Assembly: GCA_013397845.1 (NCBI GenBank)
Contig: VZTG01001067.1
Coordinates: 989,233 to 1,053,232 of the forward strand
Length of the DNA stretch: 64,000 bases
Origin: Melanocharis versteri
Lineage: Eukaryota > Chordata > Aves > Passeriformes > Melanocharitidae
Reading direction: 5' to 3'
The position numbers and the translations under genes were made by a program. Shown in pieces: positions 15,401-25,200 of the stretch. Numbering within the stretch: position 1 is the first letter of the stretch; every line of letters starts with the position of its first letter. The notes below the pieces were generated by a model. It had not been told where the DNA came from and searched no databases. It saw only the letters and a list, made by a program, of their open reading frames with translations.

Positions 15401-18400
15401 GAGAGATGCATAATTGCTATTAATTTAAACAGAGAAGCACTTAATGTTTCCTCAAGCACTAACCAGCTGTTACATGTTACTAGCTAAGACTCTTCGATAT
15501 TGCTACTGGGCAACAGGAAGACCAAGCAAATAAATTTGAGAGAAGTCAGATAGAAAACCAGAAAAACTGTATTGACAATCATTAACATAGGAAAAGCCTG
15601 CTCAGCACACAGGTTGTTTGCACCAGCTCAGGTCACACTGCCTGACTTTCTCTAGCCATGCACACCTTATCTGTGAGTTGCATGAATTCTCACTTGTGCT
15701 CGAGACACTGTGTTACTTTGCAGGGCCTCAACAAAGACTTGTCCAGCACTGGAACTTCTTAGATCTGTGCAAAGTGAGACCCAAACTACTCCCAGTGAGA
15801 GTGAAGGTATGCGGATTTCCATTTCTCTTCCCCCTTGAGAAAGCACTAACTGTAGTTATATTCAGAATTTCTAGAGTCTGCCACACCAGCCTGAGCTTCC
15901 CTCCAGCAATCCCTGAGTTAAGGGAGAAGCGAGGATACAAACCCCACTGACTCATACCTCAGTGAACAGAGGTGAGCAAAAGAGGGTAGGCATTCCAGCT
16001 TTTCCCTCCTTGCCACTTTACTGCCTAGGTCATGGGCATCACTTGCCATTCAGCTTCAGCCGAGATCCTCATAGAATCACAGAATATGCTCAGCTGGAAG
16101 GGACCCACCAGGACCATCGAGTTACAACTAAATGTACCAGTCACAGGGAGCTAGACAGAGGCCGTGAAGTCATGGTTGGTACAAAACCAACAGCTGGGCT
16201 CTGGCAAGTGAGCAGCTAATCAAAGTGCACCTTCTCTCCTGCTGGGGTATCAGCCCACTCCACAGCTCCTTCCACATTCAGAAGTTTTCTTTTCCAGTAT
16301 TAAGGGGTTTGACCATTTTGGGATTACTGAGGTGACTGAACTGTTACTGGCCAGAAATGGAACATACTCCAACACAGAAGACCGTGAGCTGGAGGTGAAC
16401 AAATAAAAACTGTAAACACATGGAGTGTCAAACTTCTAGTTACAAGCAAGATTTTCATCAAGAGAAATGCTAAGCAGATTAAAATAGAGCACAACAAGGA
16501 GTGGTAAAGGAAGTGATCACAAAACACAGCACAGACTTCAGAAATGTAGGGGAGAGAACCAGCGTTCCTATGTCAATTCCTTGCTTTAAGGATCATTTTA
16601 GCATCATCTTTCTAAAGACTCCATGGTTTCAACAGCAAGAACATTGCCTGACTTCTTGACTACTCATCTGTTTAATGCCTCAACGGTTTTGTTAAACAGG
16701 AGAAAAGCAAAAAATGAAACAAACCTTTTTGTATTGATTTTGACAACAAAAACTTTTCTCTTGTTCTTTCTGTGAGAACACTGCTATAAAGGCTTAACAG
16801 GCCATGACTCTGTTTCCTCAGCATACAGTTTAGTAGCTTCTCTTCCCTCAGTGGGCTCCCCTCAGCCCAACATACATCCAAGAGCTCCCTGAATAAGTGC
16901 TTTATTTCATCTGCCTGATGCTCCACCTCAAAAGCCACTATACTGAGAGCAGCATAAATTGTATCTACTAGTTCTCTTTGATCTAGTTCAGCTGAAATCT
17001 CAGAACTGCTCTGAAGCCTCTGCAGAGATTTCAAGGAGTCACAAAGAAACTCAACAAAGATGTTTTGTAGAGAGCGATATTGCTGGAGCGAGGAGCTGTG
17101 TGTGCCTTGTTCCCCCTGGAAGAACTCCAGCAGGGCCTTTGCCCTCTGGGGAGCCCGCAGCAAAAGCTTCCGGAGAGCTGAAACAACATCCAAACTGAAT
17201 TTGTGAGAACAGTCATCTCTTCTTTTGCTGTCTGTGATGTGCTTGTTCTGCGTGCACTCAAATGCTTCAAACAGTTCCTGGTAGGGAAATAATAAAAAAG
17301 TAAGCCTTTTAGACTACATTATTACATGAAATTAATTATTTGAAGAAACAGAAGAAACTTGAAAGCAAGCAGATAAATCAATTTGGAAACATCATATGAC
17401 CTAAGAAATCCATTAATAATGGTCCACCTTGCCCAGTACCTTTCCTAGAGGAGTGGATATGCCTGAATATGTAACAAAATATAAAGAATCCTGTAAAACA
17501 CAAGTACACTATAAGGACCATGTACAAGCAAGGAACCACAGCAGTCCCTATGGGATGTCTGAAGCACTGCCATATTCTACCTCTAAGCAATACACTGATG
17601 TAACTGTATCTTTATAGGTCACTAAGAGTATAATGATTAGTGGGGGGGTTTTTTCATCCTACTTTTCCAGATTTGTACCATCTATCTACCAACTACATCA
17701 TCCTCATCAATTTCTCAGATTTGATTAAAACTGTCAACACATTCAGAAGCCATCTCGCAGACTTTTCTTAAGCAACAATAATTTTTCTACCTATCAGAAG
17801 CAAACCTACAATTCCATAACTAGGAAAGGGAAAACAAACAAAAAATCCCAATTAGCTTGCCCAATGAGAGTTGGGAAGGTGAGAGACAAGCCAGTTGAAT
17901 AGCACTTAAGCAGCATTTTTGGCACTTCTGGAATTATGTGAGTGCTGCCCTTGTCTCAAAGAGACACCTCAGAGGTTACGTAGGGGAGAGGTGGTTGGTG
18001 TGCACAAAGAATGAGATCAGAAAGCAAGTCCACAATACCCTTTTCTAAAATATTATTTGCTGGATCACAATGTAACTCTACCTACCAACATGCCTCTGAC
18101 AGTAATTGTGACAAAGATATGAGATTGCTGAATCTCATGTTTCTGTGCAACACTGGTGGACAATGATGGAATCATTCATGACCTTGAAGGTGAGATGGCA
18201 ACATGCACAGACTTCATTATTCATTAACAGACTTCAAGCAGCTTTATTTTAACCAACATTCAAGTTTACCTTGCTTGTTTTCATCCTGCAATTGCTAATT
18301 CTGTATCCTTAGTGAAATATTGAACAACTTTTTTCCTAAGCTGAAATAGCCTCTGAATATAATAAGTTTTCATTTACCTCTTAAACAAAAGACAAACCAA

Positions 18401-21400
18401 AAAAGAATATCTTTAAGGAGTTAAAATCTATAGGACTGTAAGCATCATCTTATGACATTTCAGACACCATGTTAGATCCAAATGTGTTGTAACTAACACC
18501 AGATTAGGACAGTTCTACAGTTAGTAACTTCCTTGATTTTCTGCTCTATACTTGCTTCTGATATTAATCCGTCCTTGCATATTTCCAAATACCTCACAAA
18601 TAAATCAGCCTGCATCTTTTAATTTATAATGAAAAATGGATCCTGGACCTCAGAACACACATCAAACCAATTACAAGGCAATGTCAGCAGTAATAGTAGA
18701 GTATCCAAAAACTTCCAGAAAGGGGGGAAAGGGTTACATAGGAGATGAAAATTAAGATCTCCAAAGAAACAAAAAGAAAATAAACGTACTTCTAAAATGT
18801 GCTCACAGACTATAGTTTATTTTAGCTCACAGCGGGTTGTAGGTTTATGATTATTACAGGTGTCTGTGGATTGCAGACTGCGGCAAGCAGCTGCAGTCAG
18901 GACTGACGTGTGTTAGAAACAGCACGTAGAAAAACCTGTTCCTTGCCTGCCTGCAGCCTCCACTCTAGCCAGAGAAATCACTTGCAGGCACATTGGATTA
19001 ACTTCACAAAGGGATCTGAATTACACTCTCTCTCAGTTGCCTAGAAGATTAATAACACATTAACATCTCAGGCAGTTAGCAGGAAGCATTAACTTTGATC
19101 TGATGAAGCTGGGCATACCGCAGAACAAGGAGAAATAGGGCACAGAAGTAGCTCACCTTTAGGACTTCCTCAGAGACATCTTTCTGTAGCTCTTCCAAGA
19201 ACAATAAAAATTCAGTTTCTCTCTGAAGAACAACTGGCACAGTTTTCTGAAACCATATAAGAATGGGAAATACATTAGTCAATAAAACTTTTATTTACAT
19301 TAGCATATAAACGTAATCATAGCTATTTCATTAACACTTTGAGGCAGACTGAAATATCTCTCTGAAGTAACCTAATCCTCAGTTAAAGGCTATTCCAGTC
19401 AGGTTCTGCTCTCACACCAGCTGATTTTATTTATCCATCCATTTGGAAACAGAGACAAATGTCACCTTGTCAAGAATCACAAAAGCATCAATTCATCAGA
19501 ATGTGAAGAAAAAATGCAAGTCTAAGTAGTGCCAAGGACAAATGACTTTTAAAAACAAGTCTGCACATTCCTCAACATCTAAAGTTTATAAAGAATTGTC
19601 TGATGCCTGAGCTATTTCATCTTTAATGCAAGAGAGGTGCTACACAAACGCAGGAATTGATACACTCATGCTTTTCATTTATACGAATGTGCAAAGCTAA
19701 AATGTTAACTTCTAATATCTTAAAAAAACCCCACCAGTTTTTCTCTTCAGTGTGAATATTACAGTTCTTTCTTGATAAATTTGTTAAATGCAAAAGCAGT
19801 GCATGTCTCCAGATGCCTTGAGAACTTAATTCCATGAAACATGGGAAAGCCTACATTTAAAGGCCTACATTAGGGAGACATTCTGCACTTGGAAGTCAGT
19901 TAGAAGTCTGAGCTATAAAGTGCATTTGGAAGTCAACCAGACGTTTCTTACCTGATTCCTGGCAAGCCATTTTTCCAGCACAAGAAGCCAAAGCCATGCA
20001 GTTCTCCATGGGCTAGAATTCTGTCCCCATCTACAAAAGCAAGAAGAATATACGTGGATTATACAAGGCTGTCTTCATCTCCAAGATCCAGGAAAACACT
20101 GTCAGAAATCATTTTGATTTTGTATTTCTTTGAGTAAGATAAAAACAAAGACAAGTAAGTAGACAAAGACAAGGGAAAAAAATGCAGAGAAACCAGAATA
20201 TTGGTATTCTTGCACATCAACTTAGTGACTTCTGCTGTGCAAATAACTGCTTTTAAATTGGCCAAATACTACTGGCATAGTTCCTCAAAACAAAGAAATC
20301 TATTTCTGGTCCAAAGTTCAGTCTGTAGAGCTCTCTTTGAGCACTTCAGCAGATTTCGTTGAAATGTGACCACTTGCCAAACACTGCTATTTCCTGTTCT
20401 GCCTATTTCTACCAAAAAAATGAAACTAAGTTTTAGGCCACAGCAGCCCAAATGCAGCTCAATATCCAAATTAAAAGTGAAGCAACGTACTAATTAAACA
20501 AAGAATCCTTCTAATTTCCATCAGCATTTCACGTGCTCCAGTACTTCAACATCCCAAAGCCTACACAGTTAGGAACATATTCAGTACTGTCAAAGGGACT
20601 AGGAAAAGGAGAAAGCACAATATAGTTTGCTGTCCTCTAAAAATCTCAGCACCACTAACTAAAGCCTTCAAATGTGATAGCCCATCTATCAAAGATCAAA
20701 AGATTGAAAATTCTTATGTCTTACCTAGCTGTTAGCAATATTAATCTAACCACGAGCACACCTTCCTCCAGACTCCTTTCACTGCTGTCAGTGTAAACTG
20801 TTTCTTAGAACCTTTACTAAAATGCTGCACAATCTCTGATGTGAAGAAGTACGATTATCTGATTAGACAGGGGGAATACCAATGTTCCCTGAAGTGCTAG
20901 AAAGTCACCCTTCATATATACCTAACTGAAAAGCAGAGATAAAAAGTACCTGGGATTGAGCAAAATCGATGCCATTCCAAAATACAGTGTGAGAGAAACA
21001 AGAAATCAACAGCATAATTTGAACTTTTTATAACTGCAATTTAGAATTGCATAGAATTAGGAGATTTTTCTAGAGTTGGAAACAAGAGAACCTTTTAAAT
21101 AACTACACTGCTGATCCTCGTGGTTCCATTTCTAAATTAACTGAAGCTCAGTGTCAAAGAAATGTAATTTCAAGAGATGGTCCTTTTCCTTCAGTAAAAT
21201 CTAACAAATCAGTTCTGTAATGCTTCCAAGTAGTTTTAAGCTTGTATCAATCACCATGTCAACTACGTAAATTAACACAACTCGTTATCCCGGTGGGATG
21301 GGCAACCTGCTACGTTCTTGGTCAGTGATAAGGCATCAAAGTTCAGACAACAGCATCACAAGACACCTCAGCACTGAAGTGCTGCTTCCCTGATTCTACC

Positions 21401-21674
21401 TGTCTCCCACAGCCAACACTAAGCTAATTGCTCCTCCCCATTTCACACCCGAGTCTACTGAGCGAGAGCAGTACCTTACTTACCTTACACCCACGGGACA
21501 AGCTACCAGAGCCTGAAGAATCGCCTCCACCTTCCCGGGGCCGTCCCCGTGCCACTGGCTCAGCTGGGGCACGCAGGCCTGGGCAAGCTCCCAGTGCCCA
21601 CGCCGCACGCACTCACAGAAAAACCCGAACAGACGCTCCAGAGAGTCCGCTTCTTCGTTCCCGAAAGCATGCAT
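299..21674 (-). CDS. ZFYVE26: ZFYVE26 (spastizin), 5' portion, 21 coding exons, runs off left edge
   Basis: The protein is the large zinc-finger FYVE protein spastizin (SPG15), a PI3P-binding partner of spatacsin and AP-5 that acts in lysosome reformation, autophagy and cytokinesis (family knowledge). Twenty-one exons join without a stop into 1541 codons, against about 2540 residues in the human protein as I recall it. The FYVE finger and C-terminal helical repeats are therefore outside the window. Diagnostic stretches include LFGFFCECVRRG near the start, LWLLVLEKWLAR (about 79-90), FLDLKHFTSG-like YLDLKHFTSG, the Ser-rich linker (about 796-830), MERYQEAV, SGSGRSTLQAIG, MVFYSISDVTDKLL and LREVLEDLSP. 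The start ATG (21672-21674) begins MHAFGNEE, matching the family N-terminus. Introns range from about 0.3 to 2.3 kb. The gene is divergent from the galectin-related gene to the right. Two donors are weak: GTTTGT after exon 4 and GTACAA after exon 21. The identity is secure; single exon edges could be off by a few bases. Confidence 0.96.
1061..1797 (-). CDS. ZFYVE26: ZFYVE26 coding exon 20
   Basis: Residues 1230-1475, the longest exon here (737 nt). It contains QVIVNSCCEPLSLCSARQ, FLKSQSKLMATVACL, FRGKREVPLSLEQ and KDAVLSCAAAEG. Acceptor CAG, donor GTAAGA. Confidence 0.96.
2523..2628 (-). CDS. ZFYVE26: ZFYVE26 coding exon 19
   Basis: Residues 1195-1229, with VKVGNPFILLQQSPSQLL and VFERQV. The unusual AAG acceptor fits frame and homology. 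Donor GTCAGT, ends in phase 2. Confidence 0.9.
4031..4258 (-). CDS. ZFYVE26: ZFYVE26 coding exon 18
   Basis: Residues 1119-1194, ending in YITTLAAVVLRSLNAELG. Acceptor CAG, donor GTAAGG, phase 1 at both ends. Confidence 0.92.
4451..4524. repeat. AT-rich microsatellite inside an imperfect inverted repeat
   Basis: A TA dinucleotide tract near 4491-4512 lies between AGAACTATATTA on the left and TAATATATTTAGTTCT on the right, which are largely complementary. It sits in ZFYVE26 intron 17. Confidence 0.6.
5137..5301 (-). CDS. ZFYVE26: ZFYVE26 coding exon 17
   Basis: Residues 1064-1118, with CSIVDLLQTCYPALTEES. Acceptor TAG, donor GTGAGT, phase 1 at both ends. Confidence 0.92.
5571..5690 (-). CDS. 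ZFYVE26: ZFYVE26 coding exon 16
   Basis: Residues 1024-1063, with GFPAVLQQISKILNY. Acceptor CAG, donor GTAGTA, phase 1 at both ends. Confidence 0.92.
5873..6136 (-). CDS. ZFYVE26: ZFYVE26 coding exon 15
   Basis: Residues 936-1023, with MVFYSISDVTDKLL, LREVLEDLSPSAVAAFDLAC and WKTCKQLLETAERRL. Acceptor TAG, donor GTAGGC, phase 1 at both ends. Confidence 0.96.
6457..6655 (-). CDS. ZFYVE26: ZFYVE26 coding exon 14
   Basis: Residues 870-935, with ELVFMERYQEAV, a charged helical stretch, then SGSGRSTLQAIGNAAAA. Acceptor AAG, donor GTAAGG. Confidence 0.95.
7927..8078 (-). CDS. ZFYVE26: ZFYVE26 coding exon 13
   Basis: Residues 819-869, with SLIPMMLSPPESLL and VLRGNFVEAHQ. Acceptor CAG, donor GTAAAT, ends in phase 0. 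Confidence 0.94.
8709..8777 (-). CDS. ZFYVE26: ZFYVE26 coding exon 12
   Basis: Residues 796-818, the Ser/Thr-rich linker SLESTSSELSTSTS, near identical to the family. 69 nt, symmetric phase 1. Confidence 0.93.
9467..9556 (-). CDS. ZFYVE26: ZFYVE26 coding exon 11
   Basis: Residues 766-795, a strongly basic segment (KKRSRYRRYK) matching the Arg-rich linker of the family. 90 nt, symmetric phase 1. Donor GTGGGT. Confidence 0.85.
10235..10888 (-). CDS. ZFYVE26: ZFYVE26 coding exon 10
   Basis: Residues 548-765, one of the longest exons here (654 nt). It contains LENIFSLL, PLPEDYAEDEE, a Ser/Gln-rich stretch and YLDLKHFTSGVTGFL. Acceptor CAG, donor GTAGGC, phase 1 at both ends. Confidence 0.95.
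11488..11670 (-). CDS. ZFYVE26: ZFYVE26 coding exon 9
   Basis: Residues 487-547, with FCAMKYAIYALCVNSHRH. The acceptor is a tandem CAGCAG, so one alanine may be included or skipped. Donor GTGATT, phase 1 at both ends. Confidence 0.92.
12639..12799 (-). CDS. ZFYVE26: ZFYVE26 coding exon 8
   Basis: Residues 433-486, with VYSLHHLTNLLALKEDDV. Acceptor CAG, donor GTAAAT, ends in phase 1. Confidence 0.93.
13073..13161 (-). CDS. ZFYVE26: ZFYVE26 coding exon 7
   Basis: Residues 404-432, with CDGLWAHVEVLEWC. Acceptor TAG, donor GTAAAA, ends in phase 2. Confidence 0.92.
14258..14422 (-). CDS. ZFYVE26: ZFYVE26 coding exon 6
   Basis: Residues 349-403, with RLLVLLGWSHCQSLESAK. Acceptor TAG, donor GTAAAT, phase 0 at both ends. 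Confidence 0.94.
15225..15355 (-). CDS. ZFYVE26: ZFYVE26 coding exon 5
   Basis: Residues 305-348, with SEQLDTERTVMSLFSDPK and AYFYCLSSSKHFLEQIL. It was found by phase: exon 4 ends in phase 1 and exon 6 begins in phase 0, and this exon bridges them. Acceptor TAG, donor GTACAG. Confidence 0.9.
16069..16140 (-). mobile_element. CR1 LINE 3'-end fragment in ZFYVE26 intron 4
   Basis: It begins TCATAGAATCACAGAAT, the reverse complement of the CR1 3' tail. This is followed by GCTCAGCTGGAAGGGACCC and a diverged continuation. The element reads on the minus strand, the same as the gene. Only the 3' tail remains, as is usual for 5'-truncated CR1 copies. Confidence 0.8.
16725..17277 (-). CDS. ZFYVE26: ZFYVE26 coding exon 4
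   Basis: Residues 121-304, mostly predicted helical and Leu-rich. The donor is the poor GTTTGT. It is supported because the phase-1 G it leaves joins cleanly to exon 5. Confidence 0.9.
17278..19156 (-). other. ZFYVE26 intron 3
   Basis: AT-rich intron of about 1.9 kb. I see no repeat family or RNA gene in it. Its short open frames have no homology I recognise. Confidence 0.8.
19157..19246 (-). CDS. ZFYVE26: ZFYVE26 coding exon 3
   Basis: Residues 91-120, with the segment PVVLQRETEFLLFLEEL. Acceptor CAG, donor GTGAGC, phase 0 at both ends. Confidence 0.92.
19952..20030 (-). CDS. ZFYVE26: ZFYVE26 coding exon 2
   Basis: Residues 64-90, containing WLLVLEKWLAR, which is highly conserved in the family. 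Acceptor TAG, donor GTAAGA, ends in phase 0. Confidence 0.93.
20031..21483 (-). other. ZFYVE26 intron 1
   Basis: AT-rich intron of about 1.45 kb separating the CpG-rich first exon from the rest of the gene. No repeat or RNA gene was recognised. Confidence 0.8.
21484..21674 (-). CDS. ZFYVE26: ZFYVE26 coding exon 1
   Basis: Residues 1-63 plus two bases of codon 64. The donor GTAAGT is chosen because it keeps frame with exon 2 (Arg codon AG|A). Two more GT sites sit within 12 bases. The exon is CpG-rich and lies in the promoter island. Confidence 0.92.
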
Positions 21675-22140
21675 CTTCCCAGGACGCGGGGGTGACCCGG
21701 GACGCGGCGACACGCACGAAGGCGATGCCGCGCTCCCTGGCGGGGCAGGGCGCGGCCCCGGCGGCGCTGGGCTCCACAGCACCGCCCCNTTACGCCTTTG
21801 AGAGAGAATTGGTATCAATAAATAAATGACGTGGGGTTTCTATGTATTACATATACGAGTACGTGTACGTGGTACAGAGTATGCTACGAGTACGCTATGC
21901 ACGCTCACACGGAATTTTCAATAACTGTATAAAAATGTGTAGGTACAGCTCCAGGCACAGCTCCAGACGCAGCTCCAAGCACAGCCCCAGACGCAGCTCC
22001 AGGCGCAGCTCACCGGGCGCTCCCGCGCGGGGCACGGGCGTCCCCCTGCCCTCCCACCGCGTTATTTGTGAGCCTCCCGCGGAGGGACGAGGCGCGGAGG
22101 GCCGTGACTCAGCTGCTGGGCTGGGTGGTGTCCAGCCCGT
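21490..22140. promoter_or_regulatory. CpG-rich divergent promoter of ZFYVE26 and the galectin-related gene
   Basis: The two start codons (21674 minus, 22275 plus) are 600 bp apart. The sequence is rich in CG dinucleotides at 21490-21790 and again at 22010-22130, unlike the AT-rich surroundings. Between these lies an AT-richer piece with TACG-like repeats and a 12-bp minisatellite. I see no clear TATA box placed for either gene. One ambiguous base lies at 21789. Confidence 0.6.
21946..22011. repeat. 12-bp minisatellite, about five units
   Basis: Units of the form CAGCTCCAGRCR repeat in register, with single-base changes such as CAGCTCCAAGCA and CAGCCCCAGACG. The array sits in the shared promoter region. 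Confidence 0.8.
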
Positions 22141-22274
22141 GTTTGGCAGAGATAAGACCCCCCTCAACATCCTCCCTTTATTCCGGGCTTTTTGTTTGCT
22201 TTTGTCCTGACACACAAAACAAAAACTCCTCCGGGGACTGCTGCGGCGGGGCAAGTGTAAGAGGCAGAGCCGTG

Positions 22275-22298
22275 ATGACAGAGGAGAGGTGTGCCAAA
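22275..22298 (+). CDS. galectin-related gene, coding exon 1 (tentative)
   Basis: ATG with a purine at -3 and A at +4, then eight codons (MTEERCAK) and a perfect GTAAGT donor in phase 0, which matches exon 2. No homology could be used because the exon is so short. Confidence 0.5.
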
Positions 22299-25200
22299 GT
22301 AAGTGACCAAGGGAGTCCCCAGGGCTCCTGGATGGAAAATACGGGATGGGAGCTGCGCCCATGTGCAAATGTTGGGACCCACCAATAAACCCCGCAAGAA
22401 GCTTGCGGGAGTTTGTACCATTCCTTCCTACAGCTTCCTGAGTATTTCTCACCTGTCCGGTTAACGAGGTGTCCACAGATAGATGGTGTGCGGGCAGTCA
22501 CGCCTCTGAATTTTCTCCAGCCACGCTGGATGAGCTGTAACTGTTGAGACCATGTGGTCATCATTTGTTCTATTCAGTTCTGATACCCTGTGCCTTTAGT
22601 GATGGTACTTACTATGGTGCACCTCTGCACAATTTCTCAATGTGCACTTTCAGTTTGGGGTAGTATTTTGTATCTTGTCTCTAGGCAAGGAAGAAGCTTT
22701 AGTGGGACATGAGACCTGTATGAGCATGAACTTCATTTATCCTGAGATCTTTTATGCTTATTACCCACTCTTTAATTGCTTTATCCAGTTTAAAATATCT
22801 CCCTACAGTCAGACTCCTTACTTGACAAGCAGTTTCCTTATATAAGACATGCTAAGTGCTTGATGCTTTTCTTTTTTTGCAAAGTTCAAAACATACTTGC
22901 TGGAGCCACCTGTACACTCCTGCAAGAGTAAATTTACATTATTAACAACCAGTAGTACTGCTGTCATTTTTGAAGGTACTTTTAAAATTATTCTTCCAAT
23001 ATTGACCTTGTTAGGAATTAAAGGTTTATTAATATATCTGTGAAGCTCTAAACATAGATGGATGTGAATATCGAAGTGGGAAAATAAATTATATAAGGTC
23101 ATCTTAGCAGAAGATACAACTAGTATACTGAAATTAGGAAATGAGGTATAGGCAAAACATTTTTTATCTTGAATTTGTGTGCATATATTGTGCAAGTCTT
23201 CTAGCAAAACTGTCTGAATTTCTACCTTGGAACACTGGAACGATAAAGCTCTTTTTATCTCCAACAGGGTCTGGTGTGCATTGCCTTGGAATATTATCAG
23301 TGTTATGCAAGCTGCTAATAACATTTAGTGTTTTATAGCAGCTTCTTTCTCAGTGAATCTGCACGGGGAGTGATTACGTGCTGCAGTGTAGTATTTTGAC
23401 ATTTACATTTTAAAGCCATTTCTGAAAATGAAGCCTCAAAACATCCCTAACAGTTGTTTCCAAGGTCTCTCTCTTTAATATTTCCATGTCAGGTATGGCC
23501 TGTATTAGTTCCTCCACCCACCCTCAAAGTTGTTAGAGAATTGCTTGGAAAAAGCAAATGTCGCTCAGATCTTTGGGTGGAGCTTGCAACTGCAGGTCTC
23601 TGTGAGCAGGACAAAAGCAGATCCACCAAGAAGCCATTTTCTGCCTCTGAAAAAGTGTGACTTTTCAAAGTCACTGTCACAACAGGACAGGTGTGACTGG
23701 GATTGCCCGAGGCCGTGGTCAACATGCAGCGACAGGGCAGCATCTGCGCTGCTTTTACAGTGGAGGACAGAGGCTGCCTGGCCTGGTGTAAGGCCCAATG
23801 GTGCCATGTGAGCCCAACAAAACCTGTCAGCAAATTTGAGGTGGCAGAGTAGGTTCAAGCAGAGTCTGCGTCACACATCACGCAGCCACAAACCTTCTCA
23901 TCTGCTGCAACCAGAGCAACTGGAGTGCTGCAACCAGATTTATTGTGTCATTAGAGTGCAAGAAGTACTTTGAGCTGGAAATACTTTTAAGTTCTTTTGT
24001 ACGTATAAAAATAAACCCAAGTTATATCAGGTGACCAAAGCAGCTGTTAAAGCTGGTTTACCCACAGCATGACCCACTGCAGCCATTTTCAATGTTCCTG
24101 CAGGTGGAGCAGTATGTTGGTGAAATTAAAGGTGGCCTGAGACCAACCATGAAACTCACAGTCATAGGGATGGTACACTCCAAACCCAAGAGGTAGGTGA
24201 AGGGGCTGCTGGGGGCTTCACGCTGTTATACATGCTCCTAACTGTCTTCTAAATTCAGATGCTTTCTTGGAGGTATGTGCTCTTTGAAGGAAGAGAGTCA
24301 AACAGATTAACAATTTATGGCCTTACTTAATTTTCCTGCACTCAGACTAAGATTAAAAGGTCAGGGAGGAGTTCACTGTTTGGCCTTTCTGACTGCCCCA
24401 ACAAGATTTTTTACTCCTTGCCATTATCTAATGTGAACTGGAGGGAACACACAAGTGGCCTTTCTCCTCCAGGAAGAGGTGCAATTCTCAAACTGAATCT
24501 TGGTTGTCTGGGGGGAGCTGGAATCAACACCATTTAAAAACCGGTTTTGGCACAGGAGATAGAGTTCATTGCTGTCTTTTACCTGGATAACAGCAACTAT
24601 GGTTATCATTACACTTTTTTGCATCCACAGCTATCAACTCCACTTCTTTCACTGATGGAGAGTATGCCATAACCTCTTTTAGGACACAGATGAGTTCATG
24701 ATGAAGGGTTTGATTTCAGTCAGGAGAGAGGGAAAGTGACATCAGAAATCATTAGCATTCTGCTGGACGCTGGGGCAGGAAACAAAGACCAGCTGAGTCT
24801 CATCCCCTTCTTTCTAAGCCTGTAGAAGTCCTGTGTTTCAGTCTGACATGAAACTGCCATGTCTCTATAAGCTGTCTCTAGTCTCTATAAGCATCTGCCA
24901 TGTTCACCATGTCCTTTCACATTTCTGAAAGTTCCAGTCATTTAATTGTTTTTTTTCAGCTTTTCAGTGACTCTGCTCTGTGATCCAGTGGATGCCAACA
25001 AAGATGTTGGACTGTTATTTACAGTTAACTTCATTGAGAAATCCATCACCCGAAATGCACGAATTGCTGGGAAATGGGGAAGAGAAGAGAAGACTATTCC
25101 CTACTTTCCATTTACAGCAGGCGACACGTTCAAGGTAATTTTTAGGGTACTATGAAGAGGGTAGAGAAAAGGAGGGGAGAAAAGCTGAAGGCTATGTATA

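Noticed and set aside
21842..22210. Ser/Arg-rich open frame over the minisatellite
   Set aside because: It is a translation of the 12-bp repeat in promoter DNA, with no family match.
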